Below the pieces are notes generated by a model. The model was not told the origin of the DNA. It was given only the letters and a program-made list of their open reading frames with translations, and searched no databases. The position numbers and the translations under genes were made by a program. Positions 58,306 through 64,000 of a stretch of DNA of 64,000 nt are shown here, one piece after another. Numbering within the stretch: the stretch's first letter is position 1; each line of letters starts with the position of its first letter. The stretch is from Pseudomonas lurida. GTDB taxonomy: Bacteria; Pseudomonadota; Gammaproteobacteria; Pseudomonadales; Pseudomonadaceae. The DNA lies in the NCBI RefSeq assembly GCF_002563895.1, contig NZ_PDJB01000001.1, positions 3,827,501 to 3,891,500 on the forward strand, in the 5' to 3' direction.

Positions 58306-58382
58306 TGGGGTGGACGAAGGGGATCGAACCCTCGACAACGGGAGTCACAATCCCGTGCTCTACCAACTGAGCTACGCCCACC
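58306..58382 (-). tRNA. tRNA-His (GTG), copy 2 in transcription order
   Basis: 77 nt including encoded CCA. Anticodon GTG in loop TTGTGAC, the extra 5' G typical of tRNA-His, T loop GGTTCGATCC. Sequence identical to the copy at 58601-58677. Confidence 0.96.
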
Positions 58383-58458
58383 ATATTGCGTTAACAAAGA
58401 AACCAAACCACTTCTTTGTTGAGCCCTACCCTGCTTATCAACGGGGCCAAGCTTTATT

Positions 58459-58543
58459 TGGTGCGGATGAAGAGACTCGAACTCTTACGCCTCGCGGCGC
58501 TGGAACCTAAATCCAGTGTGTCTACCAATTCCACCACATCCGC
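58459..58543 (-). tRNA. tRNA-Leu (TAG)
   Basis: 85 nt with a long variable arm (CGCCGCGAGGCG), anticodon TAG in loop TTTAGGT, acceptor GCGGATG/CATCCGC and CCA. Confidence 0.96.
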
Positions 58544-58561
58544 GCTTGAAGCTCTTAAAGC

Positions 58562-58593
58562 AAAGGCGCCAGACGATTAATCTGGCGCCTTTT
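58562..58593 (-). terminator. Internal hairpin of the tRNA operon
   Basis: AAAGGCGCCAGA/TCTGGCGCCTTT with a 7- to 8-nt loop, between tRNA-His copy 1 and tRNA-Leu. No long T-run on the minus strand, so probably a processing or partial terminator hairpin. Confidence 0.6.
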
Positions 58594-58600
58594 CAAAATA

Positions 58601-58677
58601 TGGGGTGGACGAAGGGGATCGAACCCTCGACAACGGGAGTCACAATCCCGTGCTCTACCAACTGAGCTACGCCCACC
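58601..58677 (-). tRNA. tRNA-His (GTG), copy 1
   Basis: 77 nt, identical to the tRNA at 58306-58382, anticodon GTG, CCA encoded. Confidence 0.96.
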
Positions 58678-58708
58678 ATATAGCGCTACTTGTGCCAAAG
58701 CTGCCTAA

Positions 58709-58785
58709 TGGCGCACCCGGCAGGACTCGAACCTGCGACCATCCGCTTAGAAGGCGGATGCTCTATCCAGCTGAGCTACGGGCGC
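58709..58785 (-). tRNA. tRNA-Arg (TCT)
   Basis: 77 nt, anticodon TCT in loop CTTCTAA, acceptor GCGCCCG pairing with CGGGTGC, T loop GGTTCGAGTCC and CCA. First tRNA of the four-tRNA operon; promoter presumably just to its right. Confidence 0.96.
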
Positions 58786-59064
58786 CTGATTAATCTGTAC
58801 TCTTGGAGGATTACAAACTAAGTGCTTCCAGCCTTGCAGAACAATCATCTATTCTGCTCGACCTTCTTAACCAGTGCTAGGCTGTGCCCGACAAGTGCGA
58901 CGAATAGTATAGACGCCCTCGAAACCCGTCAAATCTTTTTTGAAAAAAATTCATTTTATTTAAGGGGTTAGGGCAATTTGCAGACCAAGCGCCTTTGCCC
59001 TCACGCGCTGGCATGCGAGAATGCGCGCACTTTTCTTCCCCCTCTCGATGGTTAATCACGCGTA

Positions 59065-59919
59065 ATGACTGCACAACTTATCGACGGCAAATCAATCGCC
59101 GCCAGCCTGCGCCAGCAGATCGCCAAACGAGTCACCGAGCGCAGCCAGCAAGGCCTGCGCACGCCTGGCCTCGCGGTGATCCTGGTCGGCAGCGATCCTG
59201 CCTCTCAGGTTTATGTCTCGCACAAGCGTAAAGACTGTGAAGAGGTCGGCTTCATTTCCAAGGCCTACGACTTGCCTTCCGAGACCACCCAGCAGGCCCT
59301 TACCGACCTGATCGACGGCCTCAACGACGACGCGACAATCGATGGCATCCTGCTGCAGCTGCCGTTACCCGAGCATCTGGATGCGTCCAAACTGCTCGAA
59401 CGCATTCGCCCGGACAAAGATGTCGATGGCTTCCACCCTTATAACGTCGGCCGCCTGGCCCAGCGTATCCCGCTGCTGCGCCCATGCACCCCAAAAGGCA
59501 TCATGACCTTGCTGGAAAGCACCGGTGTCGACCTGTACGGCCTTGATGCCGTGGTCGTCGGCGCTTCCAACATCGTCGGTCGCCCGATGGCCATGGAGCT
59601 GCTGCTGGCCGGCTGCACCGTGACCGTCACCCACCGCTTCACCAAAGACCTCGCCGGCCACGTTGGCCGCGCCGACCTGGTCGTGGTTGCCGCCGGCAAG
59701 CCGGGCCTGGTCAAGGGTGAGTGGATCAAGGAAGGCGCCATCGTCATCGACGTGGGCATCAACCGCCAGGAAGACGGCAAGCTGGTAGGCGACGTGGTGT
59801 ACGAAACCGCCCTGCCCCGCGCCGGCTGGATTACACCCGTGCCGGGGGGCGTCGGCCCGATGACCCGCGCCTGCCTGCTGGAAAACACGCTGTATGCTGC
59901 AGAAACCCTGCACGGTTAA
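59065..59919 (+). CDS. folD: Methylenetetrahydrofolate dehydrogenase/cyclohydrolase
   Basis: 284 aa bifunctional enzyme of one-carbon metabolism, interconverting 5,10-methylene-, methenyl- and 10-formyl-THF with NADP. Signatures: [14 protein letters not shown] with the catalytic Lys (here Lys54 region), [11 protein letters not shown], and the NADP loop [11 protein letters not shown], ending [10 protein letters not shown]. Next to the tRNA cluster as in other pseudomonads. Confidence 0.96.
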   Translation: MTAQLIDGKSIAASLRQQIAKRVTERSQQGLRTPGLAVILVGSDPASQVYVSHKRKDCEEVGFISKAYDLPSETTQQALTDLIDGLNDDATIDGILLQLPLPEHLDASKLLERIRPDKDVDGFHPYNVGRLAQRIPLLRPCTPKGIMTLLESTGVDLYGLDAVVVGASNIVGRPMAMELLLAGCTVTVTHRFTKDLAGHVGRADLVVVAAGKPGLVKGEWIKEGAIVIDVGINRQEDGKLVGDVVYETALPRAGWITPVPGGVGPMTRACLLENTLYAAETLHG

Positions 59920-59934
59920 TAACCAGGCGTACTG

Positions 59935-59964
59935 AAAAAGCCCTGCCTTATCGCAGGGCTTTTT
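59935..59964 (+). terminator. Terminator of folD
   Basis: AAAAAGCCCTGC, CTTATC, GCAGGGCTTTTT: 12-bp stem with a built-in T-run; works in both directions. Confidence 0.93.
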
Positions 59965-60127
59965 ATTGGCCGCAATAAACCCTGTTTTTTCTTAGTTTTT
60001 AAGCACTTTCGTCCGGTTCTAGAAGAACATTCGACAGTTTCTAATCCATACTCCTAAAATGTAACGGCATTTATCAAAAACCCGTTCCCGAACGGTTATT
60101 TCCTTACTTTTTAGCGAGTTCATCCGC

Positions 60128-61051
60128 GTGAAAATTCGTCTTTCTCTTGTCAGCCTATTTTTTGCATTTACAGGCACCTTTGCGCACGCCGCCGAAACCA
60201 CCCAGGCCCCGCGTGACACCTCCAAACTGCAAATCGCCTCCGGCAGCGCCATGCTGGTCGACCTGCAAACCAATAAGGTCATTTATTCCAGCAACCCCGA
60301 CGTGGTCGTACCGATCGCCTCGGTGAGCAAATTGATGACCGGCCTGATCGTGCTCGAAGCCAAGCAGAATATGGATGAGTACATCGACATCAATATCACC
60401 GACACGCCCGAGATGAAAGGGGTGTTCTCGCGCGTGAAGATCGGCAGCCAGATGCCGCGCAAGGAAATGTTGCTGATCGCCCTGATGTCCTCGGAAAACC
60501 GCGCTGCCGCGAGCCTTGCCCACCACTACCCGGGTGGTTACGCAGCCTTCATCGCCGCGATGAACGCCAAGGCCAAGGCGCTGGGCATGACCAGCACGCA
60601 CTACGTAGAACCCACCGGGCTGTCGATCCACAACGTATCCACCGCCCGCGACCTGAGCAAACTGCTGGCCGCCGCACGCCACTATCCGTTGCTGAGCCAA
60701 CTGAGCACCACCAAGGAAAAGACCGTGTCGTTCCGCAAGCCCAACTACACCCTGGGCTTCTCCAATACCGACCACCTGATCAACCGCGCCAACTGGGACA
60801 TCAAGCTGACCAAGACGGGCTTCACCAACCAGGCCGGTCACTGCCTGGTACTGGTGACGAGCATGGGTAACCGCCCCGTGTCGCTGGTGATCCTGGATGC
60901 CTTCGGCAAATTCACCCACTTTGCCGATGCCAGCCGTATTCGCAATTGGGTCGAGACCGGCAAGAGCGGTTCGGTGCCGGATGTCGCGTTGCGCTACAAG
61001 GCCGACAAGAACCTGAAGAACAGAGCTAACGCCGCCGAAGTCCGTCGCTAA
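60128..61051 (+). CDS. pbpG: D-alanyl-D-alanine endopeptidase (PBP7-type)
   Basis: 307 aa. Signal peptide residues 1-21 ([10 protein letters not shown]). Serine DD-peptidase S11 motifs: SVSK (Ser65 to Lys68), SSEN and KTG (in LTKTGFTN). Cuts peptide cross-links in peptidoglycan in the periplasm. The start is GTG 60128. It lacks the C-terminal beta domain and amphipathic anchor of PBP5/6, fitting the PbpG group. Confidence 0.92.
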   Translation: MKIRLSLVSLFFAFTGTFAHAAETTQAPRDTSKLQIASGSAMLVDLQTNKVIYSSNPDVVVPIASVSKLMTGLIVLEAKQNMDEYIDINITDTPEMKGVFSRVKIGSQMPRKEMLLIALMSSENRAAASLAHHYPGGYAAFIAAMNAKAKALGMTSTHYVEPTGLSIHNVSTARDLSKLLAAARHYPLLSQLSTTKEKTVSFRKPNYTLGFSNTDHLINRANWDIKLTKTGFTNQAGHCLVLVTSMGNRPVSLVILDAFGKFTHFADASRIRNWVETGKSGSVPDVALRYKADKNLKNRANAAEVRR

Positions 61052-61085
61052 CGGCAGCCACCTTCCAAAGTATTGAGCGCCCGCT

Positions 61086-61165
61086 TGTGTGGGCGCTGGC
61101 TTGCCTGCGATAGCGACACCGCGGGGCAACTGAACCCCCTCAATGCCCGCATCGCGGGCAAACCC
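61086..61165. repeat. Diverged repeat pair after pbpG
   Basis: GTGGGCGCTGGCTTGCCTGC followed by an opposing GCCCGCATCGCGGGCAAACCC. A single similar unit (GCGCTGGCTTGCCTGCGCCC) is found at 6450-6470 near the crcY terminator. Confidence 0.55.
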
Positions 61166-61196
61166 GGTGCATCCATTGGCGCCCAGGTGCTGGCCG

Positions 61197-61859
61197 TTAC
61201 TTTTTTTCCGCCAGTACCTTCAGCGCCTGCGCCGCCGCCCGCTCCTGCCCAGCTTGGGCCGTGGCATTGGCCGCATCCCGCCAGCGCTGCGCGTCCACGT
61301 TGGCCGGCAACTGACTCGGACGCTGGGTGAGGATTGCCCAACTCCCGGCGCTGCGCCACTTTGACTCAAAGTCGCTGAAGCTCATCAGCAGCCGCCGATC
61401 CATGCCCGAGCGCAGCAACACCGTGCTTTTCTGTTGATTGAACCCCACCACCACGACGTAGTGCGCGTCCGACCATAGCCCGCCGCCAATCCGAGCCATC
61501 ACCGGATAACCCGCCGCCACCTGCGCCAGCACCGCCGTCAGCTTCGCGTCCAGCGGGTACACCATCAGCCCGTACTCACGCGCCAGCACCTGCATGTTGC
61601 GCTCAAGGTCTGCCTCCCCGCCCGGCAGGTGCAGCGGCTTGTCCAGCAGCCCCGGTGTCATGACAATGCCTTGTTGCGACAGCATGCTGGCTAACGCTGT
61701 AGGACCGCTCTGATAAGCCTCGCTGCGAAACGTCGGCACGCCATTGAGCTCGACACGCTCCGGCAGCCCCGCCAGCCTCGACGGCGTCGCGGAACAGGCC
61801 ACAAGCCCCAGGGCGCAGGCCAACAGAACGGATGTTTTAAAGTTCGACCGTAACCGCAA
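61197..61859 (-). CDS. C39-like lipoprotein with Ser in place of the catalytic Cys
   Basis: 220 aa. Lipobox LGLVAC gives a lipid Cys at about residue 22. The body resembles peptidase C39: a YQSGPTALASML helix where active members have a Q-C-G motif, and SDAHYVVVVGFN with the expected His and downstream Asp/Asn. The codon is AGC, so Ser stands where Cys should be. Either a non-proteolytic peptide-binding protein or an unusual Ser variant. C-terminal 50 residues form an Ala-rich helix. Start TTG 61859. Confidence 0.68.
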   Translation of the reverse strand: MRLRSNFKTSVLLACALGLVACSATPSRLAGLPERVELNGVPTFRSEAYQSGPTALASMLSQQGIVMTPGLLDKPLHLPGGEADLERNMQVLAREYGLMVYPLDAKLTAVLAQVAAGYPVMARIGGGLWSDAHYVVVVGFNQQKSTVLLRSGMDRRLLMSFSDFESKWRSAGSWAILTQRPSQLPANVDAQRWRDAANATAQAGQERAAAQALKVLAEKK

Positions 61860-62069
61860 TTTTCTACTCTCTTGATCAACTGCCGGTAAGGGCCCTGATC
61901 ATAGGACGCCCGGCCACGCGGGTATAGCCCGCAGGCTTAGTAAAGGGAGTGGATAGAGCAAAGAAGTTGGAAGGACGCGACCATTGGTCAATAGCAGGCA
62001 ACCGCCAGGTAGCTAGACTGTCCATTGAGAAGACTGTGTGTGCCCCGGACGGGGCGAAAGGAGGCCCGA

Positions 62070-62231
62070 ATGAGCCTTGCAACGACGATTTTCCTGTTGA
62101 TCTGCGGTTGGCTGGCGGTTGCCGGCGCCATGTTGTGGGGGGTGTTGCGCATTACCCGCCGGCACCATCACCCCCACGCAAAACCTGCCGTGCCCGCCAA
62201 GGCCCATAAGGCGGCGGTGCATCACGCCTAG
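62070..62231 (+). CDS. 53-aa single-span membrane protein with His-rich tail
   Basis: ATG 62070 has AAGGAGG at close spacing. Residues 5-26 form one transmembrane helix (TIFLLICGWLAVAGAMLWGV), followed by a cytoplasmic tail rich in His, Lys and Ala (RRHHHPHAKP). No known function; the His cluster could bind metal. Its stop overlaps that of the convergent lipoprotein gene by 4 bp. Confidence 0.72.
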   Translation: MSLATTIFLLICGWLAVAGAMLWGVLRITRRHHHPHAKPAVPAKAHKAAVHHA

Positions 62232-62638
62232 CCAGGCATGCAATTGAAATCCTGCGTGGCCGCGACTTCCTTGCCGTGGGCATCCATCAAGGAGGCGCGC
62301 ACGGTAGTGCCCAGGCTGGATTCGACCAGGGTGTAGTGTTCGCCCGCCTTGAAGTGCTTGTATTCCACGCGCCCCTGGCAGTCCTGCTGGTTGTCGTCGC
62401 CAGGCTCTTCTTCAAACAGGGTGACATCCAAGCGATGATCGCCCGGCGGCACTTCAAAAAAGCGCCCGTCGTCCACGCGCTTGCCGTCCAAGCGTTCGGC
62501 CATCAGGTCGTTCGGGGCTTCTTCTTTCAGACCAATCCACGCTTCGCTCGGGTCCGCCTTTGGGATCGGGCCGGCGCACGCCGACAACAACAGGACAGCA
62601 CCGAGGGCTGGAATCAACAACAGTGGTTTGAGTGACAT
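62228..62638 (-). CDS. Small lipoprotein of unknown function
   Basis: 136 aa. Signal peptide and lipobox LLSACAG, lipid Cys at residue 21. The rest is a small beta-rich domain with EVPPGDHRLDVTLFEEE and GEHYTLVESS, resembling PEGA-type or similar folds in which small residues follow a PPG turn. Two further Cys (DCQGR, NCMPG) may form a disulfide. No clear homologue name. Confidence 0.72.
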   Translation of the reverse strand: MSLKPLLLIPALGAVLLLSACAGPIPKADPSEAWIGLKEEAPNDLMAERLDGKRVDDGRFFEVPPGDHRLDVTLFEEEPGDDNQQDCQGRVEYKHFKAGEHYTLVESSLGTTVRASLMDAHGKEVAATQDFNCMPG

Positions 62639-62834
62639 GGCAGGGCTCCAAAGAAAGACAATGTGTCCGATGGGCTACAAGCTTGCGGAGCGGACCTGCC
62701 CAGAACAAATGAATACATATGAAACGATCTTCAGCCCTTACCTAAATGTTCCTTCACCTGGCTGAAAGGTGCGTGTTAGGTGGGTCGCCTGAGACTGCCG
62801 GGGTTTGCAATCCTGCTCCTCTGGAGGTTCACGC

Positions 62835-64000
62835 ATGCTCGGGCTGGTAAAGACCGCACTGCAAAAGCCGTACACGTTTATCGTGTTGGCCATATTCATC
62901 TGCATCATCGGGCCGATGGCGGCCCTGCGCACCCCCACTGACGTTTTCCCCGATATCGGCATCCCTGTGGTCGCCGTGGTCTGGCAGTACAACGGCCTGT
63001 CGCCGGACGCCATGGCGGGCCGGGTGATCTACACCTACGAACGCTCCCTGAGCACCACCGTCAACGACATCGAACATATCGAATCGCAATCCCTGCCCGG
63101 CATGGGCATCGTCAAGATCTTCTTCCAGCCCGGCGTCGATATCCGCACCGCCAACGCCCAGGTGACCGCGGTGTCACAAACCGTGTTGAAGCAAATGCCG
63201 CCGGGCATCACGCCGCCACTGATCCTCAACTACAGCGCCTCCACGGTGCCGATCCTGCAGATGGCGTTCTCCAGCCCGAGCCTCTCGGAAGCCAAGATCC
63301 GCGACCTGGTACAGAACAATATCCGCCTGCCCCTCAGCGCCCTGCCCGGCCTGGCCATGCCCACGCCAATGGGCGGCAAGCAACGCCAGATCACCCTTGA
63401 CCTCGACCCGCAAGCGCTGGCCGCCAAGGGTTTGTCAGCCCAGGACGTGGGCAATGCCCTGGCGTTGCAGAACCAGATCATCCCGGTGGGCACGGCCAAA
63501 CTGGGCCCCAACGAATACACGATCCTGCTCAACAACAGCCCCAAGGCCATCGATGAACTTAACGACCTGCCGATCAAGACGGTCGACGGTGCGCTGATCA
63601 CCATCGGTCAGGTGGCCCACGTGCGTGACGGTTCGCCGCCGCAAACCAACATCGTGCGCGTCGACGGCCACCGCGCGGTGCTGATGCCGGCGCTGAAAAA
63701 CGGCAGCATCTCGACCCTGTCGATCATCGACGGCATCCGCCAGATGCTGCCGCGTATCAACGAAACCCTGCCGCCATCGCTGAAGACTTCCCTGCTGGGC
63801 GACGCCTCGGTGTTCGTCAAGCAATCGGTGGGCAGCGTAGCCCAGGAAGGCATCATCGCCGCGCTGCTGACCAGCGCGATGATCCTGCTGTTCCTCGGCA
63901 GCTGGCGTTCGACGCTGATCATCGCCGCCTCGATTCCCCTGGCCGTGCTGTCGGCCATCGCACTGCTGGCGGTCAGCGGGCAAACCCTCAATGTGATGAC
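62835..64000 (+). CDS. RND efflux transporter permease (partial, N-terminal 388 aa)
   Basis: First transmembrane helix at residues 13-31 (FIVLAIFICIIGPMAALR), porter-domain stretch TPTDVFPDIGIPVVAVVWQYNGL, then the beginning of the helix bundle (EGIIAALLTSAMILLFLGSWRSTLIIAASIPLAVL). The HAE1/RND family exports hydrophobic compounds by proton antiport together with an adaptor and an outer-membrane channel, probably encoded to the right. GGAGG 7 bp before the ATG. No adaptor gene precedes it here, which is a different order from mexAB-type operons. Confidence 0.9.
   Translation, partial: MLGLVKTALQKPYTFIVLAIFICIIGPMAALRTPTDVFPDIGIPVVAVVWQYNGLSPDAMAGRVIYTYERSLSTTVNDIEHIESQSLPGMGIVKIFFQPGVDIRTANAQVTAVSQTVLKQMPPGITPPLILNYSASTVPILQMAFSSPSLSEAKIRDLVQNNIRLPLSALPGLAMPTPMGGKQRQITLDLDPQALAAKGLSAQDVGNALALQNQIIPVGTAKLGPNEYTILLNNSPKAIDELNDLPIKTVDGALITIGQVAHVRDGSPPQTNIVRVDGHRAVLMPALKNGSISTLSIIDGIRQMLPRINETLPPSLKTSLLGDASVFVKQSVGSVAQEGIIAALLTSAMILLFLGSWRSTLIIAASIPLAVLSAIALLAVSGQTLNVM

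Overview
The window is a piece of a Pseudomonas chromosome, most likely from the P. fluorescens group. Evidence for this is the gene order tig-clpP-clpX-lon-hupB-ppiD beside a His/Leu/His/Arg tRNA cluster and folD, a PrrF-type iron sRNA, a CrcY-type catabolite-repression sRNA next to the HMG-CoA lyase gene, a DUF6124 gene, and many REP elements with a GTGGGAGCGGGCTTGCTCGCGAA-like core. I see no prophage, insertion sequence, CRISPR array or rRNA. The content is mostly metabolic and housekeeping, with a few accessory loci.

Layout. 1-2.1 kb: the end of xthA, a repeat-rich spacer containing a 74-bp tandem array, and a PstS-like/OmpA fusion protein. 2.2-13.8 kb: an acyl-CoA dehydrogenase with a divergent LysR, then the leucine/isovalerate (liu) locus: liuR-liuE, crcY, an acyl-CoA synthetase, and liuABCD on the other side of a divergent promoter. 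Three near-identical palindromes mark the likely LiuR operators. 13.8-16.5 kb: an S24-fold repressor without its catalytic dyad, DUF6124, prrF and an M14 carboxypeptidase. 16.6-19.6 kb: an ECF sigma/anti-sigma pair divergent from a catalase-like peroxidase and cytochrome b561; both sides carry the same sigma-type promoter GGAATA-N15-CGTCT. 19.6-26 kb: a seven-gene Csu-type chaperone-usher pilus operon with four pilin-like subunits. 26.1-29.4 kb: a ZapE-like ATPase, an LRR-protein kinase and a YebC-family protein. 29.5-34.9 kb: 2-aminoethylphosphonate use (phnW, phnX, a transporter and two LysR regulators overlapping tail to tail). 35-41 kb: cytochrome b561, a D-cysteine desulfhydrase-like protein, fadH, a nitrilase-fold protein lacking two catalytic residues, an AraC regulator and a 28-aa small protein. 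41.3-45.7 kb: a MarR regulator between a stand-alone homologue of the E1 C-terminal region and a full-length AceE-type E1, with the palindrome TTGCAATTGCAA upstream of both E1-type genes. 45.7-49.3 kb: a DUF2242 lipoprotein, LysR, an MFS exporter and GNAT. 49.4-58.8 kb: the proteostasis block and tRNAs, with a tRNA-Asp fossil between hupB and ppiD. 59-64 kb: folD, pbpG, a C39-like lipoprotein with Cys replaced by Ser, two small envelope proteins, and the start of an RND efflux pump.

How the genes work together. The liu genes convert isovalerate/leucine carbon to acetoacetate and acetyl-CoA; crcY lies inside this locus and would report carbon status through CbrB, sigma-54 and Hfq/Crc. PrrF ties iron starvation (Fur) to metabolism. 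The ECF locus looks like a self-amplifying stress switch. The most interesting unexplained items are the MarR/E1/E1-fragment cluster, the three enzyme-fold proteins with lost catalytic residues (S24, nitrilase and C39 folds), and the tRNA-Asp remnant. All assignments come from reading motifs and gene order; no database search was run.
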